Part shown: in pieces, positions 54,868 to 63,652 of the stretch
Numbering within the stretch: the stretch's first letter is position 1
Layout: every line of letters starts with the position of its first letter
Source of the DNA: Desulfomicrobium escambiense DSM 10707
Lineage (GTDB): Bacteria; Desulfobacterota; Desulfovibrionia; Desulfovibrionales; Desulfomicrobiaceae
Length of the DNA: 64,000 bases
Direction: 5' to 3'
Assembly (NCBI RefSeq): GCF_000428825.1
Contig: NZ_AUAR01000004.1
Coordinates: forward strand, 182,770-246,769
Translations under genes and position numbers: made by a program
The notes under the pieces: generated by a model
The model's database searches: none
The model's input: only the letters and a program-made list of their open reading frames with translations
What the model was told of the DNA's origin: nothing

Positions 54868-56801
54868 TCCATGACAAGCGGCGCTTCAGCGTGGTCCTGG
54901 CCGCCCTGGCCGTGGCCTTTGCCCCGCATCTCCTGCGGGTCCCGGCATTCGTTGCGGGCTTCGTCTGCGCGTCCTGGGGCTACGCCCTGGGCATGCAGTA
55001 CCGCGGCTGGCCCGTTCCGCCGCGCTGGCTGCGCGTCATCCTGGCCCTGGGCTGCCTAGTCCTGGTCTTCGCGTACTACGGCCGCTCCTTCGGCCGCGAC
55101 GAGGGCGTGGCACTCCTGTCCCTCATGCTCGGGCTCAAGGCCGTGGAGAGCAAGTCCGTGCGGGACATGCTGGCCCTTCTTTTTCTGGCCTATTTCGTGG
55201 TCGTGACCAACGTGCTCTATTCCCAGGGCCTGCTCATGAGCGCGTACATGATCCTGTCGGTCCTGGCCGTGACGGCTGCTCTGGTCCACCTGCACTCGGC
55301 CCGGCCCACTCTGGCCCCGGACCTGCGCAGCGGCGCAGTGCTCCTGGCCCAGTCCCTGCCGCTGGCCCTGCTGCTTTTCGTCTTTTTCCCCCGCCTGCCG
55401 GGCGCCCTGTGGGGTGTGCAGGACGACCGCGACGAGGGCGTCACGGGCTTCAGCGGCACCCTGGAGCCGGGCTCCGTTTCGAGCCTGTCCCTGTCCGGCG
55501 AGGTCGCCTTCCGCGTGGACTTTTTCGGCCCGGCCCCGGATCGCGACAGCCTGTATTGGCGCGGCCTCGTGCTCGATACATTCGACGGGAGCAAATGGTT
55601 CCGAAACCTCCCCTTCGAACTGGCCGAGAAGGCCGACGGACTTCCGCCGGACCGGACGGAGTACGCCCTGACCGTGGAGCCCCACGGCAAGGAATGGCTC
55701 TTCGCCCTGGACCTGCCGGTCATCGCCCCGCGCGGGACCGTGCTGCGTTCGGACCGGACCCTGGTCAGCCTGCGCCTAATCCGTTCCCGCATGCGCTACG
55801 ACCTCGTTTCCGCCCCGGCAGCGCCCGCCGTTGAGCCTGTGGGCCCGCAATGGACGGCCCTGCCCGAGGACGGCAACCCTCAGGCCCGGGAGCTGGCCCT
55901 GAGGTGGCGGGGCGAGGGCCGCGGAACGCGCGGTCTGATTGCGGCCGCCCTGGACCTTTTCCGCGAGGGCGGATTCGTGTACAGCCTGCAGCCCGGAGCC
56001 ATGGAAGGGGACATCATCGATCAGTTTTTGTTTGCCTCCCGAAGGGGATACTGCGAACATTACGCCTCGGCCATGACCTTCCTGCTGCGCAGCGCCGGCG
56101 TGCCGGCCAGGGTGGTGGTCGGGTACCAGGGCGGGGAGTTCAACCCCATGGGGCAGTACCTCATCGTCCGCCAGTCCGACGCCCACGCCTGGGTCGAGGT
56201 TTGGGAGGACGGGCGCTGGTTGCGGGTGGACCCGACCTCCGTGGTCGCCCCGCAGCGGCTGACCGTGGGCGCCGAGGCCGTGTTCTCCCCGCAGGGGCAG
56301 GGTGAGGCCGTGCCCGAAGGACTGCGGGCCCTGCGCCGGGTAGGCCGCTTTTTCCAGCTGGGCTGGGACGCGGCCAACAACTCCTGGAACCAGTGGGTGC
56401 TGGGTTTCAGCCACGACAGGCAGCGAGGCCTGTGGCAGCGTCTGGGCCTCGACCCGTCGACCCGCGCCGGAGCCGGCAAGCTGGCGGGCCTGCTGGCCAT
56501 GGGGCTGGCGGTCGTTTTGGGGACGGTCTTCTGGTTCATGCTGCGTTCGCGGCGGGCCCACACGGACCCGGTCGCCATCCTGTACGCCCGGTTCTGCCGC
56601 GCGATGGAGCGGGCAGGGCTGCCCAGACGGCCTTCGGAAGGACCGGTGGACTACGCTGGGCGCATCGGCCTGGAGCGTCCGGACCTGGGGTCGGCGGCGC
56701 GTGAGATCGCGGACGCGTATGTGGCCCTGCGCTACGGTGTGCGCGGGGATATGGATGCTTTCAATCGCCTGGTGGGCGAATTCATAGGGAGAAAGATGTG
56801 A
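54864..56801 (+). CDS. TgpA-like membrane transglutaminase (DUF3488 plus transglutaminase core)
   Basis: 645 residues. About six N-terminal helices (1-190), a periplasmic domain, then a transglutaminase/cysteine-peptidase core with catalytic Cys397 in RRGYCEHYASAM, His441 in DAHAWVEVW and Asp456 in VDPTS, one further helix (about 530-560) and a cytoplasmic C-terminal DUF4129-like tail. It is presumed to modify or cleave an envelope protein with MoxR and DUF58 help. Confidence 0.92.
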   Translation: MIHDKRRFSVVLAALAVAFAPHLLRVPAFVAGFVCASWGYALGMQYRGWPVPPRWLRVILALGCLVLVFAYYGRSFGRDEGVALLSLMLGLKAVESKSVRDMLALLFLAYFVVVTNVLYSQGLLMSAYMILSVLAVTAALVHLHSARPTLAPDLRSGAVLLAQSLPLALLLFVFFPRLPGALWGVQDDRDEGVTGFSGTLEPGSVSSLSLSGEVAFRVDFFGPAPDRDSLYWRGLVLDTFDGSKWFRNLPFELAEKADGLPPDRTEYALTVEPHGKEWLFALDLPVIAPRGTVLRSDRTLVSLRLIRSRMRYDLVSAPAAPAVEPVGPQWTALPEDGNPQARELALRWRGEGRGTRGLIAAALDLFREGGFVYSLQPGAMEGDIIDQFLFASRRGYCEHYASAMTFLLRSAGVPARVVVGYQGGEFNPMGQYLIVRQSDAHAWVEVWEDGRWLRVDPTSVVAPQRLTVGAEAVFSPQGQGEAVPEGLRALRRVGRFFQLGWDAANNSWNQWVLGFSHDRQRGLWQRLGLDPSTRAGAGKLAGLLAMGLAVVLGTVFWFMLRSRRAHTDPVAILYARFCRAMERAGLPRRPSEGPVDYAGRIGLERPDLGSAAREIADAYVALRYGVRGDMDAFNRLVGEFIGRKM

Positions 56802-57040
56802 TGGACGAGAAGAAGGGTGCCCTTGTGCCGGTGGAGAAGGCGGAGGAATCCGACGCCGCGCCCGTGGTCACCCCCGTCGAGGAGGAGTACCGGCAGGCCA
56901 AATCCTATTTTCAGGAGTCCGCGGTGCAGGCGGCCAGGACCAACGCCGCCCTGCTGACGGTGCTTGGTCTGTTCGTGATCCGCGGCGTGCGCTACGCCTG
57001 GGAGGCCGTGAGCCGTTATTTTCCCTGGAACAGGAAATGA
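56801..57040 (+). CDS. Small membrane-tail protein of the MoxR operon (79 residues)
   Basis: 79 residues. An acidic/proline N-terminus (VPVEKAEESDAAPVVTPVEE) precedes a helix (YRQAKSYFQESAVQAARTN) and one hydrophobic segment (ALLTVLGLFVIRGVRYAW). The ATG overlaps the last base of the TgpA stop and GGGAGA lies upstream. A terminator follows at once, so it ends the operon. Function unknown. Confidence 0.75.
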   Translation: MDEKKGALVPVEKAEESDAAPVVTPVEEEYRQAKSYFQESAVQAARTNAALLTVLGLFVIRGVRYAWEAVSRYFPWNRK

Positions 57041-57042
57041 AA

Positions 57043-57062
57043 AAGGCGCCCTGAGGCGCCTT
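57043..57062. terminator. Terminator between the MoxR operon and the chalcone-isomerase-like gene
   Basis: AAGGCGCC (57043-57050) and GGCGCCTT (57055-57062) form an 8-bp stem with a CTGA loop. A-rich sequence on the left gives a T tract for the minus strand; the plus strand tail is weaker. Confidence 0.8.
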
Positions 57063-57066
57063 GCGT

Positions 57067-57630
57067 CTAACGCTGGCCGAGAATGCCGGCCTTGAATTTT
57101 TCGCCGGGTCCGGGCTTGGGGCCGATCCAGCAGGCCAGCAGGGCGTCGCTGAAATCTTTGCCCTCGATGACGCCCTTGACCTGGCCGCGCACCCGGATGG
57201 TCGTGCCCTTGGCTGGTAGGTAGACGCATTCCAGGGTCTGTCCCTTGTCCAGGGTTTCCATCATGATGCCGAGGCTGGCGAAGCGCTCCTTCAGGGATGC
57301 GTCGGCCGCCGGGGTGTTGGCGGCCAGGCCGTCCAGCCAGGCCGACGCGATCTTCTCGGCCCCGACCTCGCGCAGGAAATGCATGGTCATGACCCGAGGC
57401 GCGTCGGCGGCCAGGATCGCCGCCGGGTCGCCCGAGTGCGAGGAGAGGTACAGGCCGGCCGCGTATACGTCGAAGAATGTGAAGGTACGCATGCCCATGC
57501 CGTTGAGCTTCAGTTCCGTCCCACTTTCGGTGACCGTGTCGGGCAGGGTGACGTCGCCTAGAGTCGCGCCCGAGGCGGGCGAGGACAGGCAGAGGACGAA
57601 GAGGCACACGAGGATGTATTTGCGGATCAT
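57067..57630 (-). CDS. Exported chalcone-isomerase-like protein
   Basis: 187 residues. A signal peptide (ILVCLFVLCLSSPASGA) precedes a chalcone-isomerase-like fold: LNGMGMRTFTFFDVYAAGLYL, MTMHFLREVGAEKIASAW and the C-terminal SDALLACWIGPKPGPGEKFK. Bacterial members lack flavonoid chemistry and are probably lipid- or fatty-acid-binding. It is monocistronic, convergent with the MoxR operon. Confidence 0.85.
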   Translation of the reverse strand: MIRKYILVCLFVLCLSSPASGATLGDVTLPDTVTESGTELKLNGMGMRTFTFFDVYAAGLYLSSHSGDPAAILAADAPRVMTMHFLREVGAEKIASAWLDGLAANTPAADASLKERFASLGIMMETLDKGQTLECVYLPAKGTTIRVRGQVKGVIEGKDFSDALLACWIGPKPGPGEKFKAGILGQR

Positions 57631-57765
57631 GGTCGTTCCTTGAGCGTCTAATTTATTGGAATGATGGCGGTGTTTGAATGTCTTCACGGTTGGGTTGAGC
57701 GTCCGCTTAACACCCTCCGGGACAAATGAAAAGAGGCGGCTCGGCCTTCGGCGTATGGGGAAAGC

Positions 57766-58485
57766 ATGCTCGTTGCGATTCTTTCGGACATTCACGGCAA
57801 CCTCGAAGCCCTGACCTCGGTCTGGGCGGACATGGCGGCTTTCGCCGTGGACGAGGTCGTCTGCCTGGGGGACATGGTCGGCTACGGGCCCAACCCCGAC
57901 GAGGTGCTGCGGTCCGTGCGCGACCGGGGGGCGCGTTGCTGCCTCGGCAACCACGAGCTCGGCATCGTCAGCCGGTCCGAGCGGTCCTGGTTCAACCCCA
58001 CGGCCAGAAAGGGCCTGGCCCTGACCGCCGCTCTCCTGTCCCCCGACAGCCTGGCCTTCATCTCCGGCCTGCCGCGCTTCATCATGCTGGCCGGAGCGCG
58101 GTTCGTGCACGGGTTTCCGCCCGACAGCGTGACGACGTACCTGTACCAGGCCGCGGACGACCGTTTGGCCTTTTGGTTCGACCGGGGCGAACCCCTGACC
58201 TTCGTCGGGCACACCCACGAACTCATGCTGCTGCTCCGGGACGGCGCCGGGATCGAACGCCGCGAACTCGGGGCGGGCCGCTTCGGCCTCGTGGACCGGC
58301 CCTGCATCGTCAACGCCGGCAGCGTAGGGCAGCCCCGCGACGGCAACAATAACGCGAAATATCTTCTCTGGGACACGGACGGGAACACCGTGGACGTGCG
58401 CTTCGTGCCCTACGACATCGCCGCCACCGTGGCGAAGATCCGCGAGCGCGGCTTTCCCGAGTTCTACGGGTCGAGGCTGTGGTGA
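57766..58485 (+). CDS. Metallophosphoesterase (YfcE/MJ0936-like)
   Basis: 239 residues. Metal motifs: ILSDIHGNLEAL (DxH), CLGDMVGYGPNPDE (GD), CLGNHE (GNHE), VHGFPPDS and VGHTHELM (GHTH), then NAGSVGQPRDGNN. The family are cytoplasmic phosphodiesterases or phosphatases. The stop overlaps the Ser/Thr kinase start by one base, so the two are co-translated and may oppose each other. Confidence 0.92.
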   Translation: MLVAILSDIHGNLEALTSVWADMAAFAVDEVVCLGDMVGYGPNPDEVLRSVRDRGARCCLGNHELGIVSRSERSWFNPTARKGLALTAALLSPDSLAFISGLPRFIMLAGARFVHGFPPDSVTTYLYQAADDRLAFWFDRGEPLTFVGHTHELMLLLRDGAGIERRELGAGRFGLVDRPCIVNAGSVGQPRDGNNNAKYLLWDTDGNTVDVRFVPYDIAATVAKIRERGFPEFYGSRLW

Positions 58486-59789
58486 TGGACATCGGGCGCT
58501 ACACCGTCCTCGGCCCTCTGGGGCGCGGCGGCATGGGCCGGGTCTTCAAGGTCCGGCACCGGGAGCTCGGGCGCGTCATGGCCCTGAAGCTCCTGGAACC
58601 GCCGGAGATTCTTGTGGATCTCATGGGCGCGGCAGCCGTGCGCGAGGCGTTCCTGCGCGAGGCGAGCATCCTGGCCGGATGCGACCACCGCAACATCGCC
58701 CAGGTCTGGGACCTCGACGAGGACCGGGGGCGGCCCTTCATGGTCCTCGAATACCTGTGCATGAACGTCGGCTCCCTCATCGGCGAGGGCCGGATCATGG
58801 AGGCGCCGACGCGGATTGTCCCGCCGCGCACGGCCCTGGATTTCGTGCGCCAGACCCTCGACGGGCTCGGGTATCTGCACGACCGGGGCATCGTGCATCT
58901 GGATGTCAAACCGGCCAACCTGATGCTCGGCGCGGACGGCACGGTCCGGCTCATCGACATGGGCCTTTCGCGGCTGCGTGGGGAGGCGTGGGCCAGGCCG
59001 CGCGGGCTCAAGGTCGGTTCGCCCTATTACGCCGCGCCCGAGCAGGAGGCGCGGCCCGAGACGGCCGACGCCCGGTCCGACCTCTATGCCGTGGGCGTGA
59101 TCCTGCACCGGCTGCTGACGGGTCTTCTGCCCGAAGAAGGCATCGCGCAGACGGAGCTTTTTTCAGATGTCTGGAAGGAATTTTTCGCCCGTGCCCTGGC
59201 CGCGGACCGTGAAGCGCGGTTCCCCGACGCGTCGGCCATGCGGGCGGCCCTGGGTGCCCTGGAGGCTGACCTGGACAGGCGCGCCGGGGCGGACTGCGTG
59301 CTGCGCGAGGCCGAGTGCGAAGTCATGGGCGCGTTGCGGAAGGAGCCCGTGCGCACCGGAGTGTCCCGGTCCTGTCCCTTCGGCTTTCTGGACGGGCTGT
59401 GCAGGCCGAGGACGTTTCACGAAGCGGAGCTGGAGGAGATCGCGGACGGATGGCTGGACCGGTGCACCGGTCTGGTCTGGGGGCCGGTCTCGCCCTGGCC
59501 CATGACCTGGGAAGAGGGGATGGCCCTGGCGCGGCGGGATGCCGTGGCGGCGGAGGGCTGGCGCATGCCCACGGTGGATGAGGCCGTGTCGCTCTTGCGG
59601 CCAGGGCAGGAACTGGGAGAGTTCTGCCGGCGTCCGTTCGGCGACAGGTATCTGTGGCTGTGGACGGCGGACCGCAGAAGCTTTACGTCGGCCTGGTTCG
59701 TGGACGTCGGGGGCGCGGCGGTGCTGGCCCAGGACAGGACGTGCAGGTTTCATGTGCGGCTGGTGAGGTCGGTGCAGCGGGCCGGATGA
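58485..59789 (+). CDS. Ser/Thr protein kinase with C-terminal DUF1566-like domain
   Basis: 434 residues. Hanks-type kinase domain: glycine loop LGPLGRGGMGRVF, catalytic Lys35 in MALKLL, HLDVKPANLML with catalytic Asp140, DMG (158-160) in place of DFG, and SPYYAAPEQ. After about residue 285 comes a Cys-containing linker, then a DUF1566/Lcl-like domain (about 325-430: GLVWGPVSPWPMTWEEGMALARR split by family Trp residues). There is no membrane helix. It is paired with the phosphoesterase gene; a reversible phosphorylation pair is possible. Adjacent GTG codons could serve as alternative starts. Confidence 0.9.
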   Translation: MDIGRYTVLGPLGRGGMGRVFKVRHRELGRVMALKLLEPPEILVDLMGAAAVREAFLREASILAGCDHRNIAQVWDLDEDRGRPFMVLEYLCMNVGSLIGEGRIMEAPTRIVPPRTALDFVRQTLDGLGYLHDRGIVHLDVKPANLMLGADGTVRLIDMGLSRLRGEAWARPRGLKVGSPYYAAPEQEARPETADARSDLYAVGVILHRLLTGLLPEEGIAQTELFSDVWKEFFARALAADREARFPDASAMRAALGALEADLDRRAGADCVLREAECEVMGALRKEPVRTGVSRSCPFGFLDGLCRPRTFHEAELEEIADGWLDRCTGLVWGPVSPWPMTWEEGMALARRDAVAAEGWRMPTVDEAVSLLRPGQELGEFCRRPFGDRYLWLWTADRRSFTSAWFVDVGGAAVLAQDRTCRFHVRLVRSVQRAG

Positions 59790-59813
59790 AAGTGGGCGAA
59801 GTGGCTCCGAGAC

Positions 59814-59983
59814 GGCTTTGGGTCGGTTTGCGGGACGCGGCGACTGTCCGACCGAGCCTGGCATCGTTTGCTTCCCGGCCGTGTCCCGTCCGAAGCGAAA
59901 GCGACTGACCGGAGATCAAGGCCGGGAAGCATTACGAGGCCGGCGAGGAAGTTTCGTCGCGCCCCGCAAACCGACCCAAAGCC
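59814..59983 (+). ncRNA. Structured intergenic RNA-like element, copy B
   Basis: 59814-59834 pairs perfectly over 21 bp with 59963-59983, and 59836-59839 pairs with 59958-59961. The inner stem GCTTCCCGGCC (59870-59880) pairs perfectly with 59920-59930. The strands between the stems (59840-59869 and 59931-59958) match those of copy A at about 26 of 30 and 26 of 28 positions, while the stem sequences are unrelated. The apical part has GTCCCG, CCGAAG and a GCGAAAGC mini-hairpin. It starts 25 bp after the kinase stop and ends 68 bp before the LysE start, on the same strand as both. Confidence 0.82.
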
Positions 59984-60051
59984 TTGCCGCGTATCCGGGA
60001 CCGGATCGAAGAAATTTTCGGATGAACATGAGTGATGTTGAGGAGGTTCAG

Positions 60052-60693
60052 GTGGAGAGCGGGTTTTTGCAGGTGTTTGCGGTGGGGGTGGCCGTGGCGG
60101 TGGCGCCGGGGCCGGATTTTTTCATGGTTCTGCGCAACAGCCTTTCGCGCGGGCGCATGGCCGGGGTCATGACGGCATTGGGCATCGGGTCGGCGCTGGT
60201 CGTGCACGTGGTCTACTCCGTGCTGGGGCTGGCCCTGGTCATCGCGTCGAGCCCGGCCGTGTTCGGGCTGATCAGGATCTGCGGGGCGCTGTACCTGCTC
60301 TACATCGCGGCGCGCTGCCTCGTGGCGCGGAAGTCCGAAATGCCCGAAGTCTGCGTCGAGGAGGTACCGGCCGGATCCAAGGATTCCCCCTTTCGCGGCT
60401 GGCGCGAAGGGTTCTGGTGCAACCTGCTCAACCCCAAGGCGGCCCTCTTTTTTCTGAGCATCTTCTCCCAGTTCATGACCCCCGACACGCCCGGCGCGGT
60501 GCGCTGGATCTACGGTGCCGAGGTCATCGTCATCGTCACGGCCTGGTTCACGCTCCTGGCCATCTTTCTGTCCACGGGCCGCATGCGCTCCATGTACGCG
60601 GGGCTGGCCCGGTGGATCGACGGCGGCGTGGGCCTCATTTTCGGCGGGGTCGGGTGCTCGATCCTGTGGCAGGAGGCCAGAAGGGTGCTGTAA
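60052..60693 (+). CDS. LysE/RhtB-family exporter
   Basis: 213 residues from the GTG at 60052, which has GAGGAGG five bases upstream; ATGs at 60022 and 60028 in frame are alternatives. Five to six membrane segments with APGPDFFMVLRNSLSRG near the N-terminus and FWCNLLNPKAALFFLSIF in the second half, both family signatures. It exports amino acids or homoserine-lactone-like compounds. A longer frame running back into the structured element is not credible as protein. Confidence 0.88.
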   Translation: MESGFLQVFAVGVAVAVAPGPDFFMVLRNSLSRGRMAGVMTALGIGSALVVHVVYSVLGLALVIASSPAVFGLIRICGALYLLYIAARCLVARKSEMPEVCVEEVPAGSKDSPFRGWREGFWCNLLNPKAALFFLSIFSQFMTPDTPGAVRWIYGAEVIVIVTAWFTLLAIFLSTGRMRSMYAGLARWIDGGVGLIFGGVGCSILWQEARRVL

Positions 60694-60698
60694 CGGCG

Positions 60699-60721
60699 AA
60701 GGGGCGGAAATTCCGCCCCTT
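60699..60721. terminator. Bidirectional terminator between lysE-like and glcB genes
   Basis: AAGGGGCGG (60699-60707) pairs with CCGCCCCTT (60713-60721) with a 5-nt loop; flanking GCGA/TCGC extends the stem. It serves both convergent genes. Confidence 0.85.
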
Positions 60722-60736
60722 TCGCGTTGTGGAGTC

Positions 60737-62899
60737 TTATTTGAGGTCTTTGGCTTTGCGCGCCCGTCTCCTGGCGTGCAGGATGGGTTCCGTGTAGCCG
60801 CTCGGCTGCCGGATGCCCTTGAAGATGAGGTCCTTGGCGGCCTGGAAGGCAACGCTGGCCTCGAAGTCCGCGGCCATGGGGCGGTAGGCCGGGTCGCCGT
60901 GGTTTTGACGGTCCACCACGGCGGCCATGCGCTTGAGGGTTTCGAGGACCTGTTCCGGGGTGCACAGGCCGTGATGTAGCCAGTTGGCCAGGTACTGGCT
61001 GGAGATGCGCAGGGTGGCGCGGTCCTCCATGAGGCCCGTGTCCGTGATGTCCGGCACCTTGGAGCAGCCGATGCCCTGGTCGACCCAGCGCACCACGTAG
61101 CCCAGGATCCCCTGGCAGTTGTTGTCCAGTTCGCGCTGGATCTCTTCGGGCGCGAGCTTTCCTTCCAGCAGCGGCAGGGTCAGCAGGTCGTCCAGGCTGG
61201 CCCTGGCCTGCCCGGCGAGTTCGGCCTGGCGGGCGAAGACGTCCACCTCGTGGTAGTGCATGGCGTGCAGGGTCGCGGCCGTCGGGGATGGCACCCAGGC
61301 GCAGTTGGCGCCGGCCAGGGGGTGGGCCTGCTTGGTCTCGACCATCTGGCGCATGCGGTCGGGCATGGCCCACATGCCCTTGCCGATCTGGGCCTTGCCC
61401 GAGAAGCCGCAGGCCAGGCCCGTGTCCACGTTCCAGTCCTCGTAGGCCAGGATCCAGCGCTGGTTCTTCATGGCCGCCTTGGGCACCATGGGGCCGGCCT
61501 CCATGTTGGTGTGGATCTCGTCGCCGGTGCGGTCCAGGAAGCCGGTGTTGATGAAGATGACCCGTTCCTTGGCCGCGCGGATGCACTCCTTCAGGTTGAC
61601 CGAGGTCCGGCGCTCCTCGTCCATGATGCCGATCTTCATGGTGTGGCGGCCGAGGCTCAGGGCGTCCTCCACGCGGTCGAAGAGTTCGCAGGCGAAGGCC
61701 ACTTCCTCGGGTCCGTGCATCTTGGGCTTGACGATGTAGACGCTGCCGGCGCGGCTGTTGCGCAGGGAGCCGAGCTCCTTGATGTCGTGCACGGCGACGA
61801 GGCCCGTGACCATGGCGTCGAGGATGCCTTCGGGGATTTCATGGCCGTCAAGGAGCACGGCGTCCGTTGTCATGAGGTGCCCGACGTTGCGCACCAGCAG
61901 GAGGCTGCGGCCGGGCAGGGTCAGGATCGAACCGTCGGGGGCGGTGTAGGCGCGGTCGGGGTTCAGGCTGCGGCAGACGGTCCTGCCGCCCTTGTCGAAG
62001 GCGGCCTGCAGGTCCCCGCGCAGCAGGCCCAGCCAGTTGGCGTAAGTCTGGGCCTTGTCCTCGCCGTCCACGGCGGCGATGGAGTCCTCGAAATCCACGA
62101 TGGTCGTCACGGCCGCCTCCAGGATCACGTCCTTGAGGCCCGCGGGGTGGGCCGAGCCGATGGGGTGGGCGCGGTCGATGCACAGCTCGATGTGCAGGCC
62201 GTGGTTGCTGAAGAGCAGGGTGCCGGGCGCGTAGCCGGCGAAGGCCGCCGGGTTGCGCAGGCCTGTGGCGGCGCCGGGAAGGGCGGCCTCGAAAACTTCC
62301 ATTCCGCCTTCCGTCCGCGTGCGGTACTCGATGACGTCGGCGTGGCTGCCCGTGGCCAGGGGCAGCACCTTGTCCAGAAACGCGGCCGCGAACTGCATGA
62401 CCTTGGCGCCGCGCACGGGGTTGTACTTGCCGGTCCGGGTCGCGCCGCCGTCCTCAGGCAGCACGTCGGTGCCGTAGAGCGCGTCGTAGAGGCTGCCCCA
62501 TCGGGCGTTGGCGGCGTTCAGGGCGTAGCGGGCGTTGGTGGCGGGCACCACGAGCTGCGGGCCGGCGATGGTCGAGATTTCGGGGTCCACGCCCGCGGTG
62601 CTGATGGAGAAGGCGCTCCCCTCCGGCACGACGTAACCGATGGACATGAGAAATTCCTTGTAGGCCGCCGGGTCATGGGCCTTGCCCGTCCGCTCGCGGT
62701 GCCAGGCGTCGATCCGCTTCTGCAGTTCTTCGCGTTTGGCCAGCAGCGCCTGGTTGCGCGGGGTCAGGTCCCGCAGGATCGTTTCCAGGGATGCCCAGAA
62801 AGCGGTGTCCGCCACGCCCGTTCCGGGCGCGACCTGTTCACGGATAAGGTCATAGAGGGGCTTTGCGACGTTCAGTCCGCCGACGGGAATGTAGGTCAT
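60737..62899 (-). CDS. glcB: Malate synthase G
   Basis: 720 residues, the normal length for isoform G. It condenses glyoxylate and acetyl-CoA to malate. Motifs include [87 protein letters not shown] and [20 protein letters not shown]. The ATG at 62899 has AAGGAG upstream. No isocitrate lyase is nearby, so it may serve glycolate/glyoxylate use. A GntR-type palindrome lies just upstream. Confidence 0.97.
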   Translation of the reverse strand: MTYIPVGGLNVAKPLYDLIREQVAPGTGVADTAFWASLETILRDLTPRNQALLAKREELQKRIDAWHRERTGKAHDPAAYKEFLMSIGYVVPEGSAFSISTAGVDPEISTIAGPQLVVPATNARYALNAANARWGSLYDALYGTDVLPEDGGATRTGKYNPVRGAKVMQFAAAFLDKVLPLATGSHADVIEYRTRTEGGMEVFEAALPGAATGLRNPAAFAGYAPGTLLFSNHGLHIELCIDRAHPIGSAHPAGLKDVILEAAVTTIVDFEDSIAAVDGEDKAQTYANWLGLLRGDLQAAFDKGGRTVCRSLNPDRAYTAPDGSILTLPGRSLLLVRNVGHLMTTDAVLLDGHEIPEGILDAMVTGLVAVHDIKELGSLRNSRAGSVYIVKPKMHGPEEVAFACELFDRVEDALSLGRHTMKIGIMDEERRTSVNLKECIRAAKERVIFINTGFLDRTGDEIHTNMEAGPMVPKAAMKNQRWILAYEDWNVDTGLACGFSGKAQIGKGMWAMPDRMRQMVETKQAHPLAGANCAWVPSPTAATLHAMHYHEVDVFARQAELAGQARASLDDLLTLPLLEGKLAPEEIQRELDNNCQGILGYVVRWVDQGIGCSKVPDITDTGLMEDRATLRISSQYLANWLHHGLCTPEQVLETLKRMAAVVDRQNHGDPAYRPMAADFEASVAFQAAKDLIFKGIRQPSGYTEPILHARRRARKAKDLK

Positions 62900-62924
62900 G
62901 GGCTGCTCCTTGGTTGGAATGGAA

Positions 62925-62939
62925 ATTGGTCCTACCAAT
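62925..62939. promoter_or_regulatory. GntR/FadR-type operator upstream of glcB
   Basis: ATTGGTCCTACCAAT is a perfect 6-bp inverted repeat with a 3-bp spacer and fits the TGGTnnnACCA consensus of FCD-type GntR regulators (GlcC, PdhR, LldR). It lies 26-40 bp upstream of the glcB ATG. Control by a glycolate-responsive GlcC-like protein is inferred; no such gene is in the window. Confidence 0.6.
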
Positions 62940-63164
62940 ATCCGGGAACCGGCGTCGGGTCAATGTTGGGAACAAATTCACGTTGATTCCCGCAGTGCAA
63001 TGAAGACGAGAAGTTGGGTGACCGGTTGGGCAGGATTTTCATTCATGCGGATGAACGCGTGGCGGCGACCTTGATTTCGCCCGCCCGCCGGAATCCGTTG
63101 GACGTTCGGCTTGAACCCGCTCTGTCCCGAGGGTACACGGCGGCAGGACTCACAGGAGGAAGGC

Positions 63165-63581
63165 ATGAAAAGCTATCGCAAGGAACTTTGGTTTCAGGTG
63201 CCCACACGCCGGGCCTTCATCAATATCACGGGCGAGGTCGAGGACTGCCTGCGCGAGAGCGGCATCCGGGAAGGCCTCGTGCTGGTCAACGCCATGCACA
63301 TTACCGCCTCGGTCTTCATCAACGACGACGAGTCGGGTCTGCACCACGACTACGAGAAGTGGCTGGAGAGGCTCGCCCCCCATGAGCCCGTGGCGCAGTA
63401 CCGGCACAATGTCGGCGAGGACAATGCCGATGCGCACATGAAGCGGCAGGTCATGGGCCGGGAGGTGGTCGTGGCCGTGACCGATGGGCGGCTCGACTTC
63501 GGGACCTGGGAGCGAATCTTTTACGGCGAGTTCGACGGGCGCAGGCTCAAGCGCGTGCTGGTCAAGATCATCGGTGAATGA
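63165..63581 (+). CDS. YjbQ/UPF0047 family protein
   Basis: 138 residues; the ATG follows AGGAGGA. It matches YjbQ, with [26 protein letters not shown] split around conserved His residues, [20 protein letters not shown] and [14 protein letters not shown]. The family is linked to a side activity of thiamine-phosphate synthesis; physiological role is uncertain. The upstream region (62940-63164) carries its promoter. Confidence 0.9.
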   Translation: MKSYRKELWFQVPTRRAFINITGEVEDCLRESGIREGLVLVNAMHITASVFINDDESGLHHDYEKWLERLAPHEPVAQYRHNVGEDNADAHMKRQVMGREVVVAVTDGRLDFGTWERIFYGEFDGRRLKRVLVKIIGE

Positions 63582-63597
63582 ACTGCTCGCAATGAAA

Positions 63598-63630
63598 GGG
63601 CCACGGCCCGCAAGCAGCGGACCGCGGCCC
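63598..63630 (-). terminator. Terminator downstream of the cytochrome b gene
   Basis: GGGCCACGGCCCGC (63598-63611) pairs with GCGGACCGCGGCCC (63617-63630) with two G-U pairs, and TTTCATT follows on the minus strand. Confidence 0.75.
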
Positions 63631-63652
63631 CGAGTCTTGAGGGGAGGATGAC

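Noticed and set aside
59818..60051. Upstream extension of the LysE-like protein by more than 70 residues
   Set aside because: The extension would be read through the structured element, and a strong GAGGAGG site marks the GTG at 60052.
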